From NCBI GenBank assembly GCA_017937095.1, contig JAGBEG010000013.1, positions 372,001 through 436,000 on the forward strand: 64,000 nt of DNA. The letters are read 5' to 3'. Position numbers and translations under genes: made by a program. Under the pieces are notes generated by a model that searched no databases, had not been told where the DNA came from, and was given only the letters and a program-made list of their open reading frames with translations. Source of the stretch: Roseburia sp. GTDB taxonomy: Bacteria; Bacillota; Clostridia; Lachnospirales; Lachnospiraceae. Position 1 is the first letter of the stretch. Each line of letters starts with the position of its first letter. Below, piece after piece: positions 44,539 through 53,715 of the stretch.

Positions 44539-44991
44539 ATGAAACATTTCATACATACCCAAAAACGTTTTTGCGCACTCGTACTGCTTGCTTTGATGCT
44601 CTTTAGCACGGGATGCGGTTCCGGCATGAAAGACGGTTTCTACACGGCGGAAATGTCCGATTTTTCCCATGGCTGGAAGGAATATCTCTGCATCATGGTA
44701 AAGGACGGCAGCGTCGTATACGCCGAGTTCAATGCAAAGGACCCCAGCGGTTACATCAAGGCATGGGACAACGCTTACATGAAAAACATGAATGCCGTTC
44801 AGGGCACATATCCGAATGAATACACCAGAGAGTACGTCTCCCAGCTTGTGAACGGAAAGAGCGGGGACGACATCGAGGCAGTCAGCGGCGCCTCCACCTC
44901 CGGCAATAATTTCCGCCGCCTGTCCGTCGCCGTCATCGAGCAGGCAAAAAAAGGAGACTCCTCCACCATAATCGTAACTACGGAAGAGTAG
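44539..44991 (+). CDS. FMN-binding-domain lipoprotein
   Basis: 150 residues. Signal peptide with lipobox FSTGC (Cys26), then a small domain of the FMN_bind type. DIEAVSGASTSGNNF (SGAST at 116-120) fits the flavin-attachment motif [ST]GA[ST]x[ST], in which ApbE would attach FMN to the residue at the fifth position. Preceded by GGGAGGAG and 13 bp after the chemoreceptor stop, so the two are coupled. An outward-facing flavoprotein probably shuttles electrons. Covalent FMN is inferred. Confidence 0.85.
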   Translation: MKHFIHTQKRFCALVLLALMLFSTGCGSGMKDGFYTAEMSDFSHGWKEYLCIMVKDGSVVYAEFNAKDPSGYIKAWDNAYMKNMNAVQGTYPNEYTREYVSQLVNGKSGDDIEAVSGASTSGNNFRRLSVAVIEQAKKGDSSTIIVTTEE

Positions 44992-45011
44992 TCCCCTCTC
45001 TCATTGCATTT

Positions 45012-45773
45012 CTATGCCTGACAGTGAAGCTGGATTGCTGCGCTAAGTAAATCCGCGCAGCCCTCCACCTTCCTGTCATAATATTTTCTGAATCGCCCGT
45101 CTGCGGCATACATCCTGCCGACTCCGATATGAGCCTCCTTTGTATAGTTGCTCCATACCATCATCAGCCACTCTTTGTGAATCTCTACAATTGTCTTAAG
45201 CTCCTCGCTGTCGGGCTGTAAGCCTTCCTCTACTGCCTGTTCCAGTCGCTTTAAAATGTCCTGCTCAAGGTCGGTATATCTCTTGTATTCCTCCTCGTTC
45301 ATCTTTAATCTCTTTCGGTTGGATTCCTCCACGGCTTTGTCACCGTACTTTCTGCGGATTTCCTCGCCGTACATCCGCTCGTTCTCCTCCACCTGGTTCT
45401 TCTTAAACGCTTCAAATCTTTCCTTATCGCTCATCTCATATTCTCCTTCCATTGACGCAATCGTCTGCCTGATATTCCGGATCAGCCGCTCCGTCTTTCG
45501 TTTGCGCTGTTCCAGTTCCAGAAGGTGTTCCTCTAAGGCGCTTCGGATATTAAATTCCGGATTATGCAGAATCTGTGCGATCTGCTCCAGTTCTAATCCC
45601 CTTTCCCGGTAAAAGAGTATCTGCTGGAGCAATTCCACTTCCTTTTCTCCGTAAAAGCGATATCCCGCGCCGCTTGTGCGCGATGGTTTCAGCAATCCGA
45701 TCTCATCATAATAACGCAGCGTCCGTGCACTGACCCCCGCCAGTTCTGACAATTCCCTGATACTGTATTCCAT
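45012..45773 (-). CDS. MerR-family regulator with TipAS-like C-terminal domain
   Basis: 253 residues. MerR helix-turn-helix (YSIRELSELAGVSARTLRYY), GLLKPSRTSGAGYRFYGEKEV and a coiled-coil (RKRKTERLIRNIRQTIASMEGE). The C-terminal TipAS-type domain has EEYKRYTDLEQDILKRLEQ and LMMVWSNYTKEAHIGVGRMY. TipA-like proteins bind thiopeptide or other hydrophobic drugs and activate transcription of resistance or their own genes. The start MEYSIREL at 45773 has GGAGGTC. No obvious target is adjacent. Confidence 0.9.
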   Translation of the reverse strand: MEYSIRELSELAGVSARTLRYYDEIGLLKPSRTSGAGYRFYGEKEVELLQQILFYRERGLELEQIAQILHNPEFNIRSALEEHLLELEQRKRKTERLIRNIRQTIASMEGEYEMSDKERFEAFKKNQVEENERMYGEEIRRKYGDKAVEESNRKRLKMNEEEYKRYTDLEQDILKRLEQAVEEGLQPDSEELKTIVEIHKEWLMMVWSNYTKEAHIGVGRMYAADGRFRKYYDRKVEGCADLLSAAIQLHCQA

Positions 45774-45958
45774 ATGCGACCTCCATTGCCCCACAGCCTG
45801 CCATTTGTTTTCTGACAGGTTTTCGGGTAAAAATTCTTTTCTTTTTCCCTTCTGTGTATTCAGCATACTTCTTTCCGTAACGTCAAAGTCAAGAGACTTT
45901 TTCTATTTTCTGCTAAAATATTTGTGCAGCGTTTTCCGACATTCCGCAATGCATTTTT

Positions 45959-46504
45959 CTATAAGACCGCGCGCTGTAACATTTCCAGTTCTTCCATGTA
46001 AATACAGTTCGGAATGCGATTCTCCCTCACCGCCTCGATACAGTCAGCAAATGCAAACCAGCGCACCTCGGAGACCTCTTCCTCCTGAAGCACAAAGTCT
46101 TCCTCCTCCATATCGAGCCAGAGCGCGTAAACATTGCTGACCTGATGATCGCGAAACAGCTTTCCATAGAACTCTTTTTCGAACGAGAAGTGGCGCTGTC
46201 CACAATAAATCAATTCCCCGCCGTCGATTTCCACACCGAGTTCTTCCTTAAGTTCACGGACAGCGGACGGAATATAGTCACAGCTTGCCGGAATATGCCC
46301 CGCACTGGAAATATCGTAGCACCCCGGGTCCGAATCCTTGTTGTCGCTCCGCTTCTGCAAAAGTATCTGTAAGATGCCGTCCTTTTTTCTGAAAATCCAT
46401 ACATGTGCCGTGCGGTGCCTGATTCCCTTCTCATGCGCCGTCTCCCTGTCTGTCGTCTCTCCTGTCGGGTTGCCCTGTTCATCTACAATATCCAGTATTT
46501 CCAT
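45959..46504 (-). CDS. Nudix hydrolase with an altered Nudix box
   Basis: 181 residues. Nudix fold similar to isopentenyl-diphosphate isomerase/YfcD-type hydrolases: ISSAGHIPASCDYIPSAVREL, then KEELGVEI. The catalytic RE-x-x-EE (Arg83 to Glu88) is intact. The first Glu of the box (GX5E, expected at residue 75) is Cys75. Such substitutions can alter metal coordination. The start at 46504 has GGAGGATAAAA. Substrate unknown. Confidence 0.88.
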   Translation of the reverse strand: MEILDIVDEQGNPTGETTDRETAHEKGIRHRTAHVWIFRKKDGILQILLQKRSDNKDSDPGCYDISSAGHIPASCDYIPSAVRELKEELGVEIDGGELIYCGQRHFSFEKEFYGKLFRDHQVSNVYALWLDMEEEDFVLQEEEVSEVRWFAFADCIEAVRENRIPNCIYMEELEMLQRAVL

Positions 46505-46563
46505 TTTTATCCTCCACTTTGATGTATCACCAATCCCTGCTGCTCCCATTTAATATAACAAAA

Positions 46564-46591
46564 GCGGACAGGATTTTAAAGTCCCATCCGC
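46564..46591 (-). terminator. Terminator of the beta-helix lipoprotein gene
   Basis: GCGGATGGGA and TCCTGTCCGC form a stem with mismatches around a TTTAAA loop, followed by TTTTGTT on the minus strand, 10 nt after the stop. Confidence 0.55.
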
Positions 46592-46600
46592 CCGTCTGCT

Positions 46601-48634
46601 TTATAGAATCTGTTCACCGTTCACGTAAAGATGATATCCATTCGCCGTGATATTTGCCGTGTCGCCGTCAAAACTCGTGATATAGCTGTCGCCCGTGAGC
46701 GTCCACGCAGAATCTTCATCGAGTGTCACATCCACGGTTCCGCCCTCACCGTCGGGGTTGATTGCACCGGTAAACGCCGTGCCGTTTGTCATCGTAAGCT
46801 TCAGCGTAGAAATCTCATCCACGAGTATGTTTCCCTCAATCTGCTGCGCATCCGCCGTCAGAATGACGTCGCCGCCGTTCGCGCCTTCTGTTCCCCATCC
46901 CCTGGAAGAGGAATTTCCCTCCACGCGCAGGAACACATCGTTCGCCAGCGTAAATGCCACATCCTTAAGCGATATCTCACAGTCCGTATTCGTGACATAG
47001 AACATATCGCCGGACAGGGAAGTAATGCTGCCGCCCTCCGCTGCGAAGTATGCCTCGCCGACTGCCGCATCCCCTGACATGCTCTGATAAATCATAATGC
47101 AATGGATATTCTCATTGGAATCTCCGTTATAAGTGTTGTCCATAGCTCCGGTCACATCGCAGTCTGTCAGCGTGACGGAGTTTTTTCCTTCTACGACCAC
47201 GCCCTCGCTCGCATTTGCCGTGAGCGTCGCCCCTGTCACCGCAATGTCAGCCGTACAATAGATTGCCGGACTTCCGGTTCCGTTCGTCACATACGTACCG
47301 CCCTCCACATTGACCATACCGCCGCCGCGGTCACTGCGGATTGCCGCAGAGGAATTTCCCTGTGTCTCAACGTCCAGATTTGCCGCATTCGTCGTGCCGC
47401 CTCCGGTCGTCTGAATGCCGCCGGAGTTATTTTCCGTCGTGCGGATCACAGAGTCCGAAATATTCACGACCGTGCCCTCGCCGTAGCTGAATACACCGTT
47501 TCCGTTTACAGCGCTTGTATTCACCGTCGCGCCCGTGATCGTCACCTGTGCGCCGTTTAAGGCAAGCAAGCCCGCGTTCTGTCCATAGAAATCACCGTTT
47601 TCCGTGTTCGAGGATGCACCGCCCGTCTTCTCGACAGTAATATCGCTGAGTGTCACATTCGCTCCGTCCACCCGAAGCGCATTTTCATCATCCCCGGCCG
47701 AGGTGTAGGTTTCGCCTGTGATGTCGGTATCAACCGTATTGGCTGAGGTTCCGTTTGTGACTTCATCGCTTCCGCCAAAGCCGCCGCCTGCATTCAGATT
47801 CCGAACAACAACCGATACCGCCTGATTCTCGTCGTCGAGCTCGATTTCCAGCACGCTGCCGATGGCAATATCGTCGACAGTACCTTCACCGCTTCCCTGA
47901 AGGTATTCCACCGTAATCTCTGTCTCGTCGGTCAGCGAAAAGGTCAGCGTCTCGCCCGAACTCTCAAAGCTGCTGCCGCCCGGCATCTCTCCACCCGGCA
48001 TTCCTTCCGGTTTTTCTCCATTCGGCGCTTCTCCGTTCGGCTTTTCTCCGCTTGGGGCTTCTCCCTCGGGTGCTTCTCCTTCCGGCTTCTCTCCGCTTGA
48101 CGCTTCTTCACTTGGAGCCTCTCCTTCCGGTTTTTCTCCATTCGGCGTTTCTCCGTTCGGCTTTTCTCCGCTTGGGGCTTCTCCTTCCGGTTTTTCTCCG
48201 CTTGGCGCTTCTTCACTTGGGGCTTCTCCCTCCGGGGCTTCTCCCTCCGGCTTCTCTCCGCTTGGCGCTTCTCCTTCCGGTTTTTCTCCATTGGGTGCTT
48301 CTCCCTCCGGGGCTTCTCCACTCGGGGCTTCTCCTTCCGGCTTCTCTCCGCTTGACGCTTCTTCACTTGGGGCTTCTCCTTCCGGAGCACCCTCGGGGGC
48401 TTCTCCGCCCGGCGCTCCCTGCGAGCTTAGTGTTCCGACCTCCGCCGTAATCGTATCTCCCTCGACTGCCGTAACCTTCACGATCACTGCGGTACTTTCT
48501 ACAACCTCCGCTTCCTCCGTTGCCGCGACGTCCTGTACCGTATCAGTCTCTCCTGCATCACTGCCGCACCCTGTCACGGTATACATCGTCATCACTGCCA
48601 CACATCCGAATACTACGACTTTTTTCCACTTCAT
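46601..48634 (-). CDS. Large lipoprotein: Gly/Glu/Pro repeats and beta-helix adhesin-like domain
   Basis: 677 residues. Signal peptide with lipobox VTGC (start 48634, alternative 48643), then about 140 residues of a repeating unit built from GEAP, GEKP and EGEAPS blocks. Next is an acidic beta-rich domain (ETLTFSLTDETEITVEYLQG), then a right-handed beta-helix (VNISDSVIRTTENNSGGIQT-like rungs, TNAANLDVETQGNSSAAI). Beta-helix lipoproteins of this kind are surface adhesins or autotransporter-like cell-wall proteins; no enzyme motif is seen. Its own terminator marks a single-gene unit. Confidence 0.8.
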   Translation of the reverse strand: MKWKKVVVFGCVAVMTMYTVTGCGSDAGETDTVQDVAATEEAEVVESTAVIVKVTAVEGDTITAEVGTLSSQGAPGGEAPEGAPEGEAPSEEASSGEKPEGEAPSGEAPEGEAPNGEKPEGEAPSGEKPEGEAPEGEAPSEEAPSGEKPEGEAPSGEKPNGETPNGEKPEGEAPSEEASSGEKPEGEAPEGEAPSGEKPNGEAPNGEKPEGMPGGEMPGGSSFESSGETLTFSLTDETEITVEYLQGSGEGTVDDIAIGSVLEIELDDENQAVSVVVRNLNAGGGFGGSDEVTNGTSANTVDTDITGETYTSAGDDENALRVDGANVTLSDITVEKTGGASSNTENGDFYGQNAGLLALNGAQVTITGATVNTSAVNGNGVFSYGEGTVVNISDSVIRTTENNSGGIQTTGGGTTNAANLDVETQGNSSAAIRSDRGGGMVNVEGGTYVTNGTGSPAIYCTADIAVTGATLTANASEGVVVEGKNSVTLTDCDVTGAMDNTYNGDSNENIHCIMIYQSMSGDAAVGEAYFAAEGGSITSLSGDMFYVTNTDCEISLKDVAFTLANDVFLRVEGNSSSRGWGTEGANGGDVILTADAQQIEGNILVDEISTLKLTMTNGTAFTGAINPDGEGGTVDVTLDEDSAWTLTGDSYITSFDGDTANITANGYHLYVNGEQIL
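47980..48390 (-). repeat. Tandem repeats encoding GE(A/K)P units
   Basis: Repeats of GGAGAAGCCCCG/GGAGAAAAACCG type coding GEAP, GEKP and SGEKPEGEAP blocks. Near-identical 12- to 36-nt units make this segment prone to length variation. Confidence 0.8.
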
Positions 48635-48772
48635 ACTTATCATTCCTCTCCTATTCATTTTCTACTATCATGTACCGTCCATCATCCGGACGATTTCTTC
48701 TTTTGCCTGACAAGGAGAGTATAAAAAGTCAATGTGATAACTATGTGTTTATCTCGTTAAATTATCTTGAAT

Positions 48773-49543
48773 CTATTTGTTCAGAATATTAAGCAGTGCC
48801 TCCTGCAATTTAAAATTGCCCGCCACAACGTCATTTACCGTCACGTCCGTTCCAATACGCGTTCCCGCATAATCCGTGACTTTTCCGCCTGCTTCCTCTA
48901 CCAGAAGCATACCTGCCGCATAATCCCATATCTTCAAATTCCGCTCAAAATACGCCTCGCAGCTTCCCTCTGCCACCCGTGCCAGATCAAGCGCTGCCGA
49001 GCCGCTTCTTCTGATATCCTCACACTGTAAAAATATTTTCTTAAAAACTTCAAAATTGTTTTCTGCATACTCATGGTAATACGGGCTTGTTCCGATAGAA
49101 ATCAGACTGTGCTCCATATCGCACACAGCGCTTACGCTTATCTTTTTTCCATTCTTGTAAGCGCCCTTCCCTGCCCCGGCGTAATACAATTCGTCCGTGT
49201 AGGGATTATATATAATTCCAAGCACGATTTGTCCGTCCACCGCAAGCGCTACCGATACTGCGCTCTGCCTGTAATCATGAATAAGATTTGTCGTTCCGTC
49301 TACCGGATCGACGATCCACGTTGCCCCGCTGACATTCTCCCCGGAATAATTTTCTTCTCCGAGAAATCCAATCTCAGGATACAGCTTGGCAAACTCGTCC
49401 AAAAGATATCTCTGCACGGATTCATCTACCTGCGTTGCGTAATCTGCACGCCCTTTTACCTTGATGTCTCCTGCCGCCGCGCGGTTCTCAAAAAAAGGCT
49501 TTGTGCTCTTTATAATCTCTATCAATTTTTCCGTTTCAACCAT
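48773..49543 (-). CDS. Inositol monophosphatase-family phosphatase
   Basis: 256 residues. Mg-dependent phosphatase fold: GFLGEENYSG, WIVDPVDGTTNLIHDYRQS (the DPVDGTTN metal motif), and WDYAAGMLLVEEAGGKVTDY. Members dephosphorylate inositol phosphates, fructose-1,6-bisphosphate or PAP; this sequence does not settle which. Last gene of the GntR/ABC transporter/MBL operon, 39 bp after the MBL gene. The start at 49543 has GGAAGG-type site. Confidence 0.9.
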   Translation of the reverse strand: MVETEKLIEIIKSTKPFFENRAAAGDIKVKGRADYATQVDESVQRYLLDEFAKLYPEIGFLGEENYSGENVSGATWIVDPVDGTTNLIHDYRQSAVSVALAVDGQIVLGIIYNPYTDELYYAGAGKGAYKNGKKISVSAVCDMEHSLISIGTSPYYHEYAENNFEVFKKIFLQCEDIRRSGSAALDLARVAEGSCEAYFERNLKIWDYAAGMLLVEEAGGKVTDYAGTRIGTDVTVNDVVAGNFKLQEALLNILNK

Positions 49544-49581
49544 ACCCAGTCTTCCTTCCACCCTTTTTATTTTTCTTTTTA

Positions 49582-50583
49582 TTATAGCAGATATTTTACA
49601 GACATGCTCCCATTCTGCATAATTTCAACACACACGCCGCAGTGTGGTTTTAGTTTGTCCGTAAAGGGCGGCACATTTGGAACATCCGTAAAATAAAGCC
49701 TTGTTCCAAACTGATTTAGCATTTCCAAAATCTGCGGTGCGGCGCTCTCGTATCTTCTGTCGCTGGAAGCGCAGATGATTGCGCAGCGGGGTGCGACTGC
49801 TTCAAGCAATTCTTTATCCATGCTGTTTTCCTGCCCGTGGTGCCCCACCTTAAATACCTCTGCCTTTAACTTCTCTTTGCTGCATTTGTAAACGGAGCGC
49901 TGCGTGTCTCCCGGCAGCAAAAAAGTGTGTCCTGCGCACTCCAGATATAAAATAAGGCTGGTGTCATTCATTTCGGCATCCAGCTCTCTTTCTATCTCTT
50001 TCGTCTCTTCTCCGCTCTTACAGGCTTCATACAACCTGCGAAATCGTTCGGTCTGCCCCTTTACCGCCTCAAGCGTCGGACCTAACACCTTTATGTGCAG
50101 TCTTTCTGCGACCCGGATTTCCTCCTGCCAAACAAGCTGTTTTACTTCACCGCCGGCATCAAGCACTTGCGTACAGAGTCTTTGATAGCTGTTTAATGCC
50201 GCTCTGAATTTTCTCCCGGATTCACACACTGCCCCTGCCGCCTCAAGCGGCTTCATCATCCGAAAAAGCTCCACCGGAAACGGCTGCCAGAAGGTCGCCG
50301 GTTTCCATCTGGCTGCGACTTCTTCCATACCGCAGGTATGATCCTCGTGTATGTGCGTATTTACCAGCACGTCGATATGATCGACGTCCTCCCGCTCCAG
50401 AAAATCGAGCGCACGCACACGTCCCGTCGTCGAATTTTCGTATTCCTCACGCTCGCCGCTTCCGGCGTCCACGACCATCACAAAGCATCCGCCTTGGCAA
50501 TTCTCATCCTTTGCCTGCAGCAGAATCGCATCACCGTTTCCCACATTGATAAAGCTTACCCTGAATATCCACTGTTCTTCCAT
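49582..50583 (-). CDS. Metallo-beta-lactamase-fold hydrolase (ComEC/Rec2-like)
   Basis: 333 residues. Metal site THIHEDH (His77, His79, Asp81, His82), GDT in LLPGDTQRS and VGHHGQENS. It resembles the ComEC-like soluble MBL enzymes. No membrane span, so it is not a DNA channel. Cytoplasmic hydrolase, most likely a phosphoesterase or phosphodiesterase. It starts 1 bp after the permease gene stop, so it is translated with the transporter and probably acts on the imported compound. Confidence 0.85.
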   Translation of the reverse strand: MEEQWIFRVSFINVGNGDAILLQAKDENCQGGCFVMVVDAGSGEREEYENSTTGRVRALDFLEREDVDHIDVLVNTHIHEDHTCGMEEVAARWKPATFWQPFPVELFRMMKPLEAAGAVCESGRKFRAALNSYQRLCTQVLDAGGEVKQLVWQEEIRVAERLHIKVLGPTLEAVKGQTERFRRLYEACKSGEETKEIERELDAEMNDTSLILYLECAGHTFLLPGDTQRSVYKCSKEKLKAEVFKVGHHGQENSMDKELLEAVAPRCAIICASSDRRYESAAPQILEMLNQFGTRLYFTDVPNVPPFTDKLKPHCGVCVEIMQNGSMSVKYLL

Positions 50584-51453
50584 CTACTTCATCGCCTTCT
50601 TTATATAAATTCCCGACAGTACAAGCACCAATATCGTCATTACAATCGCACATGCGCTGGCAAAGCCGAATTTCATCGTCTTGATTCCATAAGTATACAT
50701 AAACTGTGTGATTGTCGAGGTAGAATTTGCCGGACCTCCGCCGGTCAGTATATTCACTTTTTCAAACAGACGGAAGGTGTCAATCGTGCGCAGCATCGCA
50801 CACAACGCAAGACCATTGCCGATATTCGGCAGTGTAATATGCCGGAATCTCTGTAATGCTCCCGCCCCGTCGATACTTGCCGCCTGATACTGATCCTCCG
50901 GCACCGTCTGAAGCTGCGCATAAACCAGCAAAAATGCAAAGGGGACATTCTGCCACACATCGATCAGCAAAATCGACCCGAAAGCCGTCTTCACATCATA
51001 GAACCAGTTGTACACGGGAAGCCCGATTGCCGTAAACACCTGTGTGACAATTCCATAGTTGGGTGAAAGCATCATCCGCCAGATCAGAGCAACCGTCACG
51101 GCAGGCAGAAGGTAAGGCAGCAATATCAGGGTTCTTACAATTTTGCGTCCCCATCCCAGTCCGTTCACAAACAGGGCTAAGAGGAGGCCCAAAAGAACCT
51201 CCAAAGCCACTGCGATTATGGTGAACACAATCGTGTTGATTACCGACTGGCGAAAATACGCATTCGAAAACAATGCTGCATAATTGGAAAGACCGCAAAA
51301 TGCTTTGTCTCCCTTCAGATAATTATAATCTGTAAAGCTGTAGCCGACCGTAAATATAATCGGGTAAATCGTCATGACGATCAGAATCAGAATTGTCGGC
51401 GCCGTCATTTTATACGCAAACAAGCTTTTTCCATCCGCGTAAAATCTTTTCAT
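50584..51453 (-). CDS. ABC sugar-type permease (MalF/UgpA-like)
   Basis: 289 residues, six membrane spans, with the cytoplasmic docking loop SIDGAGALQRFRHITLPNIG (E-A-A type). It pairs with the second permease of the operon (52855). CUT1-type architecture. It is 18 bp after the binding-protein gene, with an unusual order (permease G, binding protein, permease F). Confidence 0.93.
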   Translation of the reverse strand: MKRFYADGKSLFAYKMTAPTILILIVMTIYPIIFTVGYSFTDYNYLKGDKAFCGLSNYAALFSNAYFRQSVINTIVFTIIAVALEVLLGLLLALFVNGLGWGRKIVRTLILLPYLLPAVTVALIWRMMLSPNYGIVTQVFTAIGLPVYNWFYDVKTAFGSILLIDVWQNVPFAFLLVYAQLQTVPEDQYQAASIDGAGALQRFRHITLPNIGNGLALCAMLRTIDTFRLFEKVNILTGGGPANSTSTITQFMYTYGIKTMKFGFASACAIVMTILVLVLSGIYIKKAMK

Positions 51454-51471
51454 GCCATGTCACTCCTAAAT

Positions 51472-52797
51472 TTACTGCATCAGCGCTTCAAGCTGTGCCT
51501 GTGCGTCATTTAAGCCGTCGTCTACACTCTTGGTTCCCGCCATGATATTGCCCATCTCTGCTCCAAGGATATTGGTAAATTCCGTCCACTCAGCGATTGT
51601 CGGGCGATATACACCGTTTTCCAATGCCTTGCATACAACCTCAAGATGCGGATAATCCTTTAAGACTTCCTCGTTGGTAAGGCAGCTATATCTGCACGGA
51701 ACACCGCCGTTTGGAATACTTGCAAGCTGTACCTCAGGGTCCATGATATATTCCAAAAGTTCAAGTGCCAGATCCGGGTGCGGGCTGTTGCTCGGGATGC
51801 CGATACACCATGTACCGTATTCGGATGTATTGTATACGGTTCCTCCCTCCTCTGTCATCGCAGGGCTCACCGTATAGCCGGCAGCGCTGTCCTCTGTCGG
51901 AACATACCAGCCCGGCCAGCCGATTGCAAGCGCTGCGGAACCGTTGTCCACGGCAGCAGTCACATCATCCTTCGACATTGCGGAACCTGTACCGATCAAT
52001 TCCATATAATAATTCATTGCCGCCTTAAACTCGTCTGTATTTACGGTAGGCTGATTGTTGTCATCTACGACCCAGCCGCCGTGCGCAAGGAGGATTGGCA
52101 GGAAATCAGACACAATATTATCCCCTGTATCGCCTCTGTATGCAAAACCGTTTGCGCCGCTCTCCTGTGCTTTCTTTGCCACTGCAAGCATATCTGAAAG
52201 CGTTGTGATATCCTCCGGCTGATAGCCTGCCGCTTCCACAGCCGCCTTGTTATAGAGCATTACCGTTACGTTTCCAAAATACGGCGCCAGATAGATATCC
52301 TCACCTACCTTGCAGATACTCGTCGTATTCGGGATAATATCATCGTCAAAGCTGTAACCCATAGCAGACAGATTTGCGAGCACGTTGTTCTCCGTAAACT
52401 CAGCCATCCAGCTTCCGTCCACCATACACAGATCGTAGGTTCCTTCTTCATTTGCCGCATCCAATGCAATGCCCGTATGCAAGTCATCAAAGGTCATATC
52501 AAGTACTTCGATTTTACAGTTGTGCGCCTCTTCAAACTCCGGAAGCGCCTCCTTGATTACGTCAGCGTATGTTCCGCCTCTTAAGATCAGGGTCATATTG
52601 ACCGTCTCCCCTGCTTCCTCTCCTGCGCCTACCGTGTTCTCCTCTTTCTGCGTGCTGTCCGCCTGTGCCTCATCTGTCTGCGTCTGTACATTTCCTGTCT
52701 GTACACTCTCGCTGGCGTTGCCATCACCGCCGCATGCCGCAAGTGATACCGCCATAACCGCACATGTTACCACACTTCCGATTTTTTTCAGTTTCAT
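51472..52797 (-). CDS. ABC sugar-type substrate-binding lipoprotein
   Basis: 441 residues. Lipobox SLAAC (Cys22), a Gln/Asp/Glu-rich tether, then a family-1 extracellular binding fold (VNMTLILRGGTYADVIKEAL, SAALAIGWPGWYVPTEDSAAG). It belongs to the UgpB/MalE superfamily, which binds oligosaccharides, glycerol-3-phosphate or glycerophosphodiesters. The MBL and inositol-phosphatase neighbours make a phosphorylated polyol or diester plausible. The start MKLKKIG at 52797 has AAGGAGAAAG. Confidence 0.93.
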   Translation of the reverse strand: MKLKKIGSVVTCAVMAVSLAACGGDGNASESVQTGNVQTQTDEAQADSTQKEENTVGAGEEAGETVNMTLILRGGTYADVIKEALPEFEEAHNCKIEVLDMTFDDLHTGIALDAANEEGTYDLCMVDGSWMAEFTENNVLANLSAMGYSFDDDIIPNTTSICKVGEDIYLAPYFGNVTVMLYNKAAVEAAGYQPEDITTLSDMLAVAKKAQESGANGFAYRGDTGDNIVSDFLPILLAHGGWVVDDNNQPTVNTDEFKAAMNYYMELIGTGSAMSKDDVTAAVDNGSAALAIGWPGWYVPTEDSAAGYTVSPAMTEEGGTVYNTSEYGTWCIGIPSNSPHPDLALELLEYIMDPEVQLASIPNGGVPCRYSCLTNEEVLKDYPHLEVVCKALENGVYRPTIAEWTEFTNILGAEMGNIMAGTKSVDDGLNDAQAQLEALMQ

Positions 52798-52854
52798 CTT
52801 TCTCCTTTTTCCTTTCTTCTCACCTGTGTGAATCGTTACCTTAAACAAATTTAT

Positions 52855-53715
52855 TTATTCTTTCACAGCCCCATTTGACAAACCGCTTATCAGATAGTTC
52901 TGTGCAAAGACCACGAATAGAAATACCGGAATAAAGGATGTCACTCCGCCTGCTGCCACCAGTCCGAAATTTGTTACATTGTCCTCTGTGTTCAGCACCG
53001 CAAGCGCCAACGGAATTGTATAATTTTCCGGCGAACGCGTCAGTATGACGCTGTATGTATATTCATTCCATGCGTACATGAAAGAAAGCATTGCTATCGC
53101 TGCAATTCCCGGCAACACAAGGGGCAGCACCACCTTCGCAAAAAGCTGCCATTCCGTCGCTCCGTCCATTTTCCCGCTCTCCTCGACCGCCTCCGGCAAT
53201 TCGCGGAAAAAGGAAACCATAAACCATATAATGAGCGGAAGGTTGATCAGAACGCAGGACAGAATCACCGGCACTTTTCCACCCATAAGTCCGAGCTTAG
53301 TAAACAATGTATAGAGCGGAATCACAAATGCGACCGGCGGCAGTATTCTGACAAGCAAAATCCAGAATGTGACCGGATTTTTCAGTGCAAATTTAAAACG
53401 CTCTCTTGCCAGTATGTATGCCGTGGCAAGCCCGAACGCCAGCGAGAGCACCAGCGCCGCAAGCGAATTTATCAGACTGTTTTTAAGCGCCTTGTCAAAT
53501 CCCTTTTCCAGAAACAACTGCGTATAGTGCTCAAATGTCACGCTCCTTAATATAAGCGCCGCGCCGCTTTGCGTCTCGCTTGTTGGGCGGATCGACATAA
53601 TGACAAGCCAGTAGATCGGAAATAAGATTACAAAGAGCACCGCCGCGAGCACAATTCCTTTTATGACAAATAAAATTCCTTTTTTAACATTCACATGCTT
53701 TTTGGACAACCCCAT
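52855..53715 (-). CDS. ABC sugar-type permease (MalG/UgpE-like)
   Basis: 286 residues, six membrane spans, docking loop SGKMDGATEWQLFAKVVLPL. Its ATG overlaps the GntR stop by one base (TAATG), showing coupled translation. The ATPase for this transporter is not in the window; CUT1 systems often share a general ATPase such as MsmK. Confidence 0.93.
   Translation of the reverse strand: MGLSKKHVNVKKGILFVIKGIVLAAVLFVILFPIYWLVIMSIRPTSETQSGAALILRSVTFEHYTQLFLEKGFDKALKNSLINSLAALVLSLAFGLATAYILARERFKFALKNPVTFWILLVRILPPVAFVIPLYTLFTKLGLMGGKVPVILSCVLINLPLIIWFMVSFFRELPEAVEESGKMDGATEWQLFAKVVLPLVLPGIAAIAMLSFMYAWNEYTYSVILTRSPENYTIPLALAVLNTEDNVTNFGLVAAGGVTSFIPVFLFVVFAQNYLISGLSNGAVKE

Noticed and set aside
47944-48450. 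Leu-rich and Lys/Glu-rich ORFs over the lipoprotein stalk
   Set aside because: Out-of-frame readings of the GE(A/K)P repeat DNA.
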